NCBI GenBank assembly: GCA_038327685.1
Contig: JBBQLH010000007.1
Coordinates: forward strand, 1 to 62,739
Origin: DASQFQ01 sp038327685
GTDB lineage: Bacteria > Actinomycetota > Thermoleophilia > Solirubrobacterales > Solirubrobacteraceae
Direction of reading: 5' to 3'
Length of the DNA: 62,739 nt
Shown: in pieces, positions 35,355-42,927 of the stretch
Layout of the letters: each line of letters opens with the position of its first letter
How positions within the stretch are numbered: position 1 is the first letter of the stretch
Translations under genes and position numbers: made by a program
Notes under the pieces: generated by a model
Seen by the model: the letters and a program-made list of their open reading frames with translations, nothing else
The model's database searches: none
Told to the model about the DNA's origin: nothing

Positions 35355-35728
35355 CAGCAGCCCCGCGCGTCCACGCGCCGACAGGCCGCCACGTGCTCGG
35401 CGTTGTCGCTGAGCAGCGCACGACCGAGCGCGAGGATTTCGGTGACCCGCTCGTCAGCGACCCGGTAGAGCACGCTCGGGTGCTCACGACGGGTGTGGAC
35501 GAACCCGCACCACCGCAGACAGGCCAGGTGGTTCGAAACCTTAGGCTGCGACTGCTCGAGCGCCCGCACCAGCTCCCCCACGGACAGCTCGCCGCGCTCC
35601 TGAAGCAACTCCAGGATGCGCAATCGCGTCGGGTCCGACAGCACCTTGAAGTACTTCGCGAGCAGGTCGGGCTCCGTCAACCTCTCGGGCAGAGAGAACG
35701 GAGAAGACAGGGCAGCAGTATCAGTCAT
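35354..35728 (-). CDS. ArsR-family regulator of the mer operon
   Basis: 124 residues: DPTRLRILELLQERGELSVG, recognition helix QPKVSNHLACLRWCGFV, C-terminal HVAACRRVDARGC. Same cysteine set as the paralogues at 3723 and 60301. First gene of an eight-gene mer operon; the ATG lies within a few bases of a dyad, suggesting autorepression and a short or absent leader. Confidence 0.87.
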   Translation of the reverse strand: MTDTAALSSPFSLPERLTEPDLLAKYFKVLSDPTRLRILELLQERGELSVGELVRALEQSQPKVSNHLACLRWCGFVHTRREHPSVLYRVADERVTEILALGRALLSDNAEHVAACRRVDARGC

Positions 35729-35740
35729 CTCTGATGTAGA

Positions 35741-35760
35741 GTATCAGAAGCCGCTGATAC
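35741..35760. promoter_or_regulatory. Operator dyad upstream of mer operon
   Basis: GTATCAG-aagccg-CTGATAC, a perfect 7-6-7 palindrome 13 bp upstream of the ArsR start, with a further half-site CTGATG at 35731. It contains the TCAGAA core shared with the other ArsR operators. The remaining sequence to 36024 shows no gene. Confidence 0.6.
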
Positions 35761-36024
35761 GCGCGTCCACGACCATTGTCAGCCACGGAAGCACTTCGGA
35801 CGAGGCCGGTCAGTCCGAAGGGGGAGTAACCGCCACTCGGCATCACGGCGGCCCTTCCGCGGACTCGAGAGCCGCCGCCGCCGCGCCACAAGCGAGCGTT
35901 TCGGTGGTCGGTGCAAACGCTCGCCCGGGACGAACACCGAGCACGCTGGCGGTGGCGGCATCGACTACTGCAACCCCTCATGTGAGCGGGCGTGGGTGAG
36001 GGCACTCGTGCCTCGGAAGCGAGG

Positions 36025-37374
36025 CTACGACGCCAGCGCCGCGCGCAGCCGGGGCGCTGCGGCGAGCAGCTTCTCGAGGTACGCGCCGAGAGCTTCGAGC
36101 GCGTGTTCACGCGCTTGCCCGGTTGCGTGGGTGTAGACGGCCAGGGTCGTCTGCGAGCGCAGCCGGCCGTCGCCCGCCGCCACTGCGGCGAGCTCCCCGA
36201 CCGAGTGTCCGCTGTATGCGGCGACCTCGGGCAGCGGCACGCCAGCTGCCATGAGCGTCGAGACGAAGGTGTGGCGAGCGTCGTAGAGCGTGAACGAGAC
36301 TCCCGCTGCCTCCCGCGCCGGCTCAACGACGTCGCGGTACAGGTTGCGCTGTGACCAGAGGGAGCCCTGACGCTTCTGGTGCGCGTCGAGTTGTTCGTCG
36401 TGCGAGCCACGCGTGCGACTGGTGACGTAGAGGAACTCGCTGCGCGCGAACCTGACGACGTTGTCCTCGCCGGGCATCGCGATGGCGCTCGCGGCGCGGC
36501 CAGGGTGGAGGACTCGGGGGAACAGCGCCCATCGTCCGCGCACGTCGGGTTGCTCGCGGACGAGGCGGCGGCGCTCCTTCAGCCCCGGCTTCAGCACACC
36601 CGGCTTGTCGGGTCGACCTCCGGTGGGCGCTGCTCGCTGATGGACGAGGATCAGCTCTCGCTCGGTGTCGATGTCCTGCCGGTGGAGCGCGAGAAGTTCC
36701 TCGGGTCGTACGCCGCTGAGGAACGGCGTGAGGACGAGCGCCCAGTGCCGCGACGCGACCGCGTCGAGGAGGCGGCCGGCCTCCTCGGGTGGGATCCAGC
36801 GGCGTTCGGTGCGCGCGCGTCTGGGCTGCAGGCGAGTGTCGGCGAGATCTACGCGCGCGCCGAGCGCTGGGTTGACTTCGATGCGGTGCTCACGGAGCGC
36901 GTAGCCGAGGACGGCCGACAGGCTGCTGACCGCGCCGTCGATCGTGGTCTTCGAGAGACCGCGCTCCAGCAGGGCGCCTTGGATGTCGTGCAGGTGCCGG
37001 CGGGTGATTTGGGTGAGTGGCCGATCCTCGCCGCCCGGAAGGTTGGGGTAGACGTACGCCTCGATCCGATCGCGGTGGGTCTTGACCGTCCTGGGATCCC
37101 GCCCGACGCGCGACGGCCAGATGCTCATCCACTGCCCGAGCGTGAGCCCGCCGTCGGGGGCGACGCCCTTGTTCAGCTCGGCGACCCGCTCTTCTGTTGC
37201 GCGGCGGGCGGCAGCTTGGGTCGCGTGAGTCCCCGCTCGTCGTTTGCGGTTGTCGGCGTCTCGATAGCTCGCGCGCCAGCCGGCGATCTTCCCATTGGCG
37301 TTGCGGATGGCCACCGGAGCAATGCTGCGGGCGACGCCGACCTCGGCGCGAGGCCGGCCACGGCGCTCAGTCAC
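36025..37374 (-). CDS. Tyrosine recombinase/integrase of plasmid-like module
   Basis: 449 residues. N-terminal arm-binding AP2-like part (GWRASYRDADNRKRRAGTH), core-binding region, catalytic Arg in SGVRPEELLALH, box II DARHTFVST, His in AYSGHSVGE and nucleophile Tyr in TLAVYTHATG. Intact, unlike the integrase at 380. Overlaps the excisionase gene by 8 bp. Likely drives integration of the ParB/ArdC module. Confidence 0.88.
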   Translation of the reverse strand: MTERRGRPRAEVGVARSIAPVAIRNANGKIAGWRASYRDADNRKRRAGTHATQAAARRATEERVAELNKGVAPDGGLTLGQWMSIWPSRVGRDPRTVKTHRDRIEAYVYPNLPGGEDRPLTQITRRHLHDIQGALLERGLSKTTIDGAVSSLSAVLGYALREHRIEVNPALGARVDLADTRLQPRRARTERRWIPPEEAGRLLDAVASRHWALVLTPFLSGVRPEELLALHRQDIDTERELILVHQRAAPTGGRPDKPGVLKPGLKERRRLVREQPDVRGRWALFPRVLHPGRAASAIAMPGEDNVVRFARSEFLYVTSRTRGSHDEQLDAHQKRQGSLWSQRNLYRDVVEPAREAAGVSFTLYDARHTFVSTLMAAGVPLPEVAAYSGHSVGELAAVAAGDGRLRSQTTLAVYTHATGQAREHALEALGAYLEKLLAAAPRLRAALAS

Positions 37375-37630
37375 GGTCGCCCCTCGTGGCGTGAGCGGCC
37401 AAGAAGCGCTCGACTTCGCCTGGTTCGATGACGGTCACCGTTGCTGACAGCCTATGGGCTTGCAGCCGGCCCTGGCGAATCCACGCGGTGATCGTGCGCC
37501 TGCTGACTTGGAGGTAGGCGGCGAGTTCGGGGACGGTCCAGCACGGCTGGACGGCGATTGGTCTGGCGTCATTCGTGGGTCGTAGCGGGACGACTCGGCT
37601 GCGCTTGGTGCTCAATCGAACCGCGTCCAT
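37367..37630 (-). CDS. Helix-turn-helix excisionase-like protein
   Basis: 87 residues with a MerR/Xis-type helix-turn-helix: WTVPELAAYLQVSRRTITAW, IRQGRLQAHRLS. Its position directly before the integrase gene suggests an excisionase (recombination directionality factor). Start uncertain; ATG 37630 overlaps the upstream gene by 19 bp. Confidence 0.72.
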   Translation of the reverse strand: MDAVRLSTKRSRVVPLRPTNDARPIAVQPCWTVPELAAYLQVSRRTITAWIRQGRLQAHRLSATVTVIEPGEVERFLAAHATRGDRD

Positions 37631-37875
37631 GGCTGGATGTGCTGGAGCCGGCTTGCCTCATCCGCCGGCATCCGCACGGTCCCGCCGAGGTCGATCAGGC
37701 GCAGCCGCCCGCGGCGGGCCCAGCGGTCGATCGTGCGCGGATGCAGCCCGAGTTCTTCGGCGGCCTCCTCGCGCGTCAACGGTCGCGGCGGGCGCTCACC
37801 CAGGACGCGGATCGGCGCGAGGTGCGCCGGCAGTCTCGGCTTCTGCTCCTGACGGTTTGCGCCAGTAGGGCTCAT
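37612..37875 (-). CDS. Helix-turn-helix DNA-binding protein
   Basis: 87 residues with LTREEAAEELGLHPRTIDRW and ARRGRLRLIDLGGTVRMP, an excisionase/MerR-like winged helix. ATGA overlap with the 67-residue gene upstream. May regulate int/xis or act as a second excisionase. Confidence 0.65.
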   Translation of the reverse strand: MSPTGANRQEQKPRLPAHLAPIRVLGERPPRPLTREEAAEELGLHPRTIDRWARRGRLRLIDLGGTVRMPADEASRLQHIQPWTRFD

Positions 37876-38075
37876 TCTGCGCCGCCGATTGTCTCGTCGA
37901 CCTCGAGCATCAGGTCGAGCAGCAGGATGCGGGTCTCCTCAAGCGCTGCGCTCCAGGCGGCGCGCAGCAGCGAGTTCGCGAGGTCGCGGCGCTCGCGTGG
38001 AGTGAGCACGTCTAGCGAGATCAGCAGCTGTCGCATCGCGGGTTCATCGTCGGGCGATCGCGGCCAGGCGGACAT
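37872..38075 (-). CDS. Small hypothetical protein
   Basis: 67 residues, mostly helical (MRQLLISLDVLTPRERRDLA, TRILLLDLMLEVDETIGG). Not recognised. Coupled by ATGA to the HTH gene; GGAG lies upstream of ATG 38075. Confidence 0.55.
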   Translation of the reverse strand: MSAWPRSPDDEPAMRQLLISLDVLTPRERRDLANSLLRAAWSAALEETRILLLDLMLEVDETIGGAE

Positions 38076-38114
38076 CTCTACTCCTAAGGAGCCGCCTCGA
38101 CGAGTCTTGGCCCC

Positions 38115-38675
38115 CTAGCCTCGGTGGCGCCGCTCTCGGCCGGCGTCGTTGAGGCGCGCGAGGCGGACCCGGGCGCGTGCCTTGGCGAGGTGCTTGTTGA
38201 CGTTGGTGTACGTGCGCCCGCCGGTCAGCTCGGCGATCTCCTTGTAGCTGAAGCCTGCGACCTGGAGGGTCAGGTCTGCGCGCTGGCGATCGGGGAGCGT
38301 GGCCAGGATCTCCAGCGCGTGTCGAGCTTCAAAGATGTCGTCGATCGAGAATTCCTCGGCAATGACGGCCTCCCACAATCCGTCCGGGAGCATCGCCTCG
38401 AGACGGACGTGGCGGCGCTCGCGCGCGCTGAGCCGGAACGCTTCGCGGGTGGCGACGACGAGGAGCCAGCCGAAGATCGTCGGACGTTCGGGCTGGCGTC
38501 GGAGCAGGACCGCCCACGCGTTCTGGCACGCGTCCTCGATGAGCTCGCGCGGCGCGTTGACGGCGTGAGCGACGGCGCGCTGGAGGTCGCGATGGTGGCG
38601 GACGTAGAGATCGCCCTCGTCGCCGCGCAGCTTCGGTGGCTGGCTCGCAAGTCTGGCTTCGGTCGGGGGCTGCAT
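38115..38675 (-). CDS. Sigma-70 family (ECF-like) factor of mobile module
   Basis: 186 residues: LYVRHHRDLQRAVAHAV, LIEDACQNAWAVLL, TIFGWLLVVATREAFRLSAR (region 2), LATLPDRQRADLTLQVAGFS, YKEIAELTGGRTYTNVNKHL (region 4). No anti-sigma gene is adjacent. Such sigma-like genes commonly sit in actinobacterial plasmid/ICE modules; it may transcribe the element's own genes. Confidence 0.75.
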   Translation of the reverse strand: MQPPTEARLASQPPKLRGDEGDLYVRHHRDLQRAVAHAVNAPRELIEDACQNAWAVLLRRQPERPTIFGWLLVVATREAFRLSARERRHVRLEAMLPDGLWEAVIAEEFSIDDIFEARHALEILATLPDRQRADLTLQVAGFSYKEIAELTGGRTYTNVNKHLAKARARVRLARLNDAGRERRHRG

Positions 38676-38800
38676 GAGCCCCGACGCGGGTGAGACCGGC
38701 CGGCGGAGTGGTCCGCCTGCGCGACACGCGCAGCGGATCCGCCGGCCGGGCTTGCCCGATCATGAGGGCGGCTGCAGCCACACGACCGAAGCTGCGTCTG

Positions 38801-39013
38801 TTACGCAGCGATCGCTTCTGGGGCGAGGGCGTCGGCGGCAGCCTCGGGCTTGGGGTCGAGGGCGTCTTCGATCCGCCTCGCGATCGTGTCGATTGTCTGT
38901 GCGTATTCGCGGATCGCGTCCATGGCGCCGTCTTCGCCCCAGCCTGCGATGTAGGGGATCGACTCGCCGCCGACGTCGAGGCCGACCGAGCCGAGCACGC
39001 AGTAGGTGACGCT
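38801..39013 (-). pseudogene. C-terminal piece of split ArdC-type gene (copy 2)
   Basis: Reads SVTYCVLGSVGLDVGGES, IPYIAGWGEDGAMDAIREY, AQTIDTIARRIEDAL. It matches the C-terminus of the intact paralogue at 39454 (VGLAVDGETIPYVSGWGEDG). Its first residues continue the truncated protein at 42104-42805, so one gene has been split by the 3.1-kb insertion between them. Confidence 0.8.
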
Positions 39014-39057
39014 TTTCAGGCGTCCGAGATCTGTGTCCGTCTGTCGCCGCGGCGGCG

Positions 39058-39444
39058 TGTTACGCGCACCCCGACCTGCGTGCCCAGATCGAGCAGCGCG
39101 CCCGAGATCACAACCGGCGCGCTACCGCCGCCGCGGCCGCCGACGGGCACGTCACCGTCGCGTCGCTGCGCGCCGATCTGGCCAGCGCCAAGGCGCACAA
39201 CCAGCGGCTACGTCAGCAACTGCAAGCGCTCGAGCAGCGCCTCTCAAAGACGCTCGGGCGCGACGTCGCCGACGAGCTCGGTCCGGGCAGCGAGCGGGCC
39301 GCCGAGCTGCGCCGCGAACTGCAGGACGCCCGGGCCCAGATTTTCGAGCTGACCGAGTCGCTGACCGACGCACGCGAGGAGCTCGACGCCGTCCGCGAGA
39401 TCAACCGCGAGCTGCTGGCCGAGCGCAACCGGCCAGCGCGCTGA
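39058..39444 (+). pseudogene. N-terminally truncated DUF6262/TnpC-like coiled-coil protein
   Basis: An open frame without its start reads YAHPDLRAQIEQRARDHN, VASLRADLASAKAHNQRLRQ, LEQRLSKTLGRDVADELG, DAREELDAVREINRELLAER. Long heptad coiled coil typical of DUF6262, the TnpC-like partner of Tn554-type tyrosine transposases. Only the C-terminal 128 residues remain, at the edge of the insertion. Confidence 0.65.
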
Positions 39445-39453
39445 CCACGCGGC

Positions 39454-40344
39454 TCACGCTGCGCGGTCCGTCGGCTGCGAACAGGTGTGCTCGGCGGCGT
39501 CCAGCAGCACGTCCTCGATGCGGCGCGCGACCTGGTCGATCGTCTCGGCGAACTCGGTTACCGCCTCCAAGGCACCGTCCTCGCCCCATCCCGACACATA
39601 CGGGATCGTCTCGCCGTCGACCGCGAGCCCGACCGTCGACGCCGCCAACAGCGTGACCGTCTCGACCATCACCTCGGCCTGCGCGCGCGAATAGGAGCGA
39701 TAGTCGATCCCCAGCGCATGGGCGCACTCGTGGATCAACGTCCGCAACCGGGCGTTGGCCGGCGCGCCGGCATTGACGACGATCCGCTTGGCCTTCTGAT
39801 CGCACCAGCCGCCAACGGGCCCGTCGATCGCTTCGAACGCCACCGTGAATCCGAGCGATTCGCCGAACGCGCGCATCGGGGCGATCAGGTGCTCGTGTGA
39901 GTCGCCGGTCAGCGGCGCGCACGGCGGCTCCAGCGGTGCCTGCTCGACGCCGTCGATCGGCGCGACCTGAGCTCTGTCGAACACGAACACGGTCTTGAAC
40001 AAGACGCGTGTCTCGCCGGTCTCCTCGCCGCTGACGCGGTCGCGCTGCTTGACGGGCAGCGGGGCGATGATCGCAATCCCGCGCTCGGCCTTGTTGACCG
40101 CGAAGCCGAGTCGCAGCCAGGTCTTGAAGCCGGCGACGAACGTCGCGTCCGGTCGGGCGAGCGCGACCAGCAGCTGGTTGGACAGCGACAGCCGAGCCAG
40201 GCCGGCCTGCGAGCGCACGCGCACCCAGCGCTGCCAGCCCTCCGAGGTCAGCAACTGCTCGGCCGCGGCCTGCAGCCGTTCGCGATCGCGCCGCCGGCGC
40301 TCGGCACGCTCAGCCTCCGACACCCGACGCCTGGACTTGGCCAT
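39454..40344 (-). CDS. ArdC-like protein with zinc metallopeptidase motif (copy 1)
   Basis: 296 residues. N-terminal ArdC/DUF1738-type ssDNA-binding domain (EGWQRWVRVRSQAGLARLSL, SNQLLVALARPDATFVAGF), then TLIHECAHAL, the HExxH zinc site of ImmA/IrrE-like peptidases, and AEVMVETVTLLAA. ArdC proteins protect incoming plasmid DNA. Its leader has the hairpin shared with the two other plasmid-type genes. Start ATG 40344. Confidence 0.8.
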   Translation of the reverse strand: MAKSRRRVSEAERAERRRRDRERLQAAAEQLLTSEGWQRWVRVRSQAGLARLSLSNQLLVALARPDATFVAGFKTWLRLGFAVNKAERGIAIIAPLPVKQRDRVSGEETGETRVLFKTVFVFDRAQVAPIDGVEQAPLEPPCAPLTGDSHEHLIAPMRAFGESLGFTVAFEAIDGPVGGWCDQKAKRIVVNAGAPANARLRTLIHECAHALGIDYRSYSRAQAEVMVETVTLLAASTVGLAVDGETIPYVSGWGEDGALEAVTEFAETIDQVARRIEDVLLDAAEHTCSQPTDRAA

Positions 40345-40364
40345 GACGGCTCCCTTCGCCTTCG

Positions 40365-40383
40365 GGCCCGCCCGCTGCGGGCC
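40365..40383 (-). promoter_or_regulatory. RBS-proximal hairpin, ArdC copy 1 leader
   Basis: GGCCCGC-agcgg-GCGGGCC 21 bp upstream of the ArdC start. The same hairpin stands before ArdC copy 2 and the ParB-like gene. A second stem (GCACCC/GGGTGC) lies farther upstream. Confidence 0.5.
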
Positions 40384-40494
40384 TGGGCCGCCCACCCACG
40401 CACCCACGGACGGGTGCGAACATGGGGCAGCCGGGGCCGCGCGGACGGGCCCCGGGGCGGGTGACGGCGAGAGGGTGGCTGGCACACTGGGCTC

Positions 40495-41241
40495 GTGCTC
40501 GAGCTCGATCGCCAGAGCGCCGCGCTGTCGGTTGAGGCCGTCGAGAAGACCTACGGCGACGGGACGAGCGCGCTGCGCGGCCTGTCACTACGGATCCCGG
40601 CCGGCTGCTTTTTCGGGCTGCTCGGCCCCAACGGCTCGGGCAAGACGACGCTGATCGGGATGATCTGCGGACTGGTCCGCGCGCCCGCCGGTCGGCTGTT
40701 CGTCTTCGGCCACGACGCCGTGGCCGACGCTCCTAACGCGCGTCTGCTCGTCGGCGTCGCGCCCCAGGAGGTCCACCTCGACCGGTTCCTCAGCGTCCGC
40801 GACGTCCTCGTCTACCACGGGCGCTACTTCGGCATGGACCGCCTGCAGGCTGGCCAGCGCGCCGACGAGCTGCTCGAGGTCTTCGACCTGGCCGCCAAGG
40901 CGCACAGCAAGCCCAACCGACTCTCGGGCGGGATGCGCCGGCGGCTGTTGATCGCCCGGGCGCTCGTTCACCGGCCGCGGCTGTTGATCCTCGACGAGCC
41001 GACCGCCGGCGTCGACCTCGAGCTGCGCCACGAGCTGTGGTCCTACCTGCGCCGCCTGCACCGCGACGAATCGGTCATCGTGCTGCTGACCACGCACTAC
41101 CTCGAAGAGGCCGAGGAGCTCTGCGAGCGCGTCGCGTTCATCCGCGCCGGGCGCATCCTGGCCGAGGGCAGCGCCGGCGAGCTGATCGCCCGCTACGGCG
41201 GCCACGACCTGCAGGACGCCTACATCGAGGCGATGCGGTGA
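40495..41241 (+). CDS. ABC-2 exporter ATP-binding protein
   Basis: 248 residues: Walker A GPNGSGKTT, Q-loop VAPQEVHLDRFLSV, signature RLSGGMRRRLLIARAL, Walker B LLILDEPTAGVD, H-loop TTHYLEEAEELC. DrrA/NodI-type drug or polysaccharide exporter. TGATG overlap with the permease gene. Divergent from ArdC. Confidence 0.87.
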   Translation: MLELDRQSAALSVEAVEKTYGDGTSALRGLSLRIPAGCFFGLLGPNGSGKTTLIGMICGLVRAPAGRLFVFGHDAVADAPNARLLVGVAPQEVHLDRFLSVRDVLVYHGRYFGMDRLQAGQRADELLEVFDLAAKAHSKPNRLSGGMRRRLLIARALVHRPRLLILDEPTAGVDLELRHELWSYLRRLHRDESVIVLLTTHYLEEAEELCERVAFIRAGRILAEGSAGELIARYGGHDLQDAYIEAMR

Positions 41242-42035
41242 TGGCGACCACCGCAGCCAGCACCGCGCTCGGGGTCCGCCTGCGCCGCGCCACCTGGGCG
41301 CTCGCCGCGCGCGAGATGCGCCGCGTGCTTGGCCTGTGGACCCAGACGCTGCTGCCGCCAGTGCTCACCGGGCTGATCTTCCTGGCGATCTTCGGCGGCG
41401 CGCTCGGCGACCGCCTGCACACCGTCTCCGGCGTCTCCTACGACCGCTTCATCCTGCCCGGGCTGCTGGTCATGACCGTCGCCGCGCAGGCGTTCGCCAA
41501 CAACTCCACCAGCCTCTTTCAGGCCAAGAACGATGGCTACATCGAAGACATCCTCACCAGCCCGCTGCGCCCGCGCCAGATCGTGATCGCCTACATGGCC
41601 GGCGGCCTCTTGCGCGGCTGGCTGTCCGCCCTCGCGCTGGCGCTGATCGCCTCGCCGTTCGCCGGCGTCCCTGACGACCCCCTGCTGCTCGCCGCCGCGC
41701 TGATCCTCTGCGGCCTCGTCTTCGGCGCGCTCGGCGTCATCACCGGCGTCTGGGCCGACACCTTCGACCAGCACGCCTTCATCGCCAACCTCGTCATCAC
41801 CCCGCTCGCGCTGCTCGGCGGCGTCTTCTACGCTGCCGAGCGCCTGCAGCAGCCCTGGCAGTCGATCACGCGCATCGACCCGCTCTACTACCTCGTCGAC
41901 GCCACCCGCCAAGGCTTCACCGGCACCCACGAGACCGCGCCCACCGCCGCCCTGCTCATCGCGCTCCTCAGCGCCGCAGCGCTCTACGCCATCGCCGCCG
42001 CGCTCATCCAGCGCGGCTGGCGCCTCAAACCGTGA
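41241..42035 (+). CDS. ABC-2 exporter permease
   Basis: 264 residues with six helices and the ABC-2 membrane pattern (TLLPPVLTGLIFLAIFGGAL, FILPGLLVMTVAAQAFANNS, NDGYIEDILTSPLRPRQIV, LVITPLALLGGVFYAAERL). Partner of 40495-41241. Substrate unknown; it is probably cargo of the insertion. Confidence 0.85.
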   Translation: MATTAASTALGVRLRRATWALAAREMRRVLGLWTQTLLPPVLTGLIFLAIFGGALGDRLHTVSGVSYDRFILPGLLVMTVAAQAFANNSTSLFQAKNDGYIEDILTSPLRPRQIVIAYMAGGLLRGWLSALALALIASPFAGVPDDPLLLAAALILCGLVFGALGVITGVWADTFDQHAFIANLVITPLALLGGVFYAAERLQQPWQSITRIDPLYYLVDATRQGFTGTHETAPTAALLIALLSAAALYAIAAALIQRGWRLKP

Positions 42036-42103
42036 CCGCCACACCCCCGGCACGCTCGCCACGCCCGACCATCGCGACGTCGGTGACAGCCGTCACCCAC
42101 GCT

Positions 42104-42805
42104 GCAGTCGACGAGGACCTCGGCCTGCTTGCGCCCGTACTGCTCGTAGCCGACGCCGTGGGCATGTGCGACCTCATGGGCAAGAGTCCGGACCTGCCGA
42201 TTCGCGGGTCCGGTGGCGACGACGATCTGGCGGCGCTGGGGGTCACACCAGCCGCCGGGGCCGTCCTCGGGGAGGTCTCGGATCTCGACCGTGTAGCCGA
42301 GGCCGCCGGCGTGAGCGATGAGTGGCGCGATCAGGTGCTGGTGGCTGTCGCCGCTGATGGGCTGCGACGGCGGCAGTAGCGGGACGGGCTCCTTGCCGGG
42401 AAGCGGGTCGGTCATCGAGACTTCGAAGACCGGGACGGTGCGGAAGAAGACCTTCTTCTCGGCGGTCTCCTCGCCGTGCTCGTCGCGCTTCTTGACGGCC
42501 ACGGGGGCGAGGATGTGGATCGCCTTCTCGCCCCTGCGGACGCAGCGGTTGAGGTCGAGAAAGGCGCGGAACCCGGCGACGAAGGTTGGCGTGATGCCGC
42601 GCGCGTTGCAGTCGATCGCGATCAGCATCTGGTTCCCGAGGCTGTAGCGCGAGAGGCCGTTGCTGGCGCGGACCTTGATCCAGCGCTGCCAGCCGTCGGT
42701 GGTCAGCAGCGCGCGGGCGGCCTGCTCGATGCGTTCGCGGTCGGCCTGGCGGCGCGCGTCGCGCTCGGCGTGGGTGAGCGGCTTGCGGTTGAAGCGGCGG
42801 CCCAT
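42104..42805 (-). pseudogene. N-terminal piece of split ArdC-type gene (copy 2)
   Basis: 234 codons of an ArdC-like protein: DGWQRWIKVRASNGLSRYSL, FVAGFRAFLDLNRCVRRGEK, GGWCDPQRRQIVVATG, TLAHEVAHAHGVGYEQYGRK (HExxH). Homology stops at AEVLVDC and resumes at 38801-39013. The present frame runs on to a meaningless tail. GAAAGGAG lies before ATG 42805. Confidence 0.85.
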
Positions 42806-42845
42806 CGTGGTGCTCCTTTCGGGGCGTGGGGCCCGCCCCGCCGGC

Positions 42846-42909
42846 GGGCCGATCCCCCGCCACCCGCACGCCCGTCAGGGCGTGCCATCCTCGGGTGGCT
42901 AGTCGGCCC
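42846..42909 (-). promoter_or_regulatory. Nested GC hairpin in leader of ArdC copy 2
   Basis: Outer stem GGGCCGA/TCGGCCC, middle GCCACCC/GGGTGGC, inner GCACGCCC-tgac-GGGCGTGC, followed nearer the start by GGCCCGCC-n5-GGCGGGCC. Nearly the same element lies at 44658-44721. The stems are kept while loops and bulges differ. Confidence 0.6.
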
Positions 42910-42927
42910 GCGCGCGGCGGCGACTCG

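Larger units (their letters stand above)
39014..42103. mobile_element. 3.1-kb insertion splitting the ArdC gene
   Basis: ACGCT occurs at 39009-39013 and again at 42099-42103, exactly at the two breaks in the ArdC reading frame, like a 5-bp target duplication. The insert carries a truncated DUF6262 gene at the left end, a complete ArdC paralogue and an ABC-2 exporter. No terminal inverted repeat is clear. A recombination between paralogous ArdC genes is the alternative. Confidence 0.55.
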
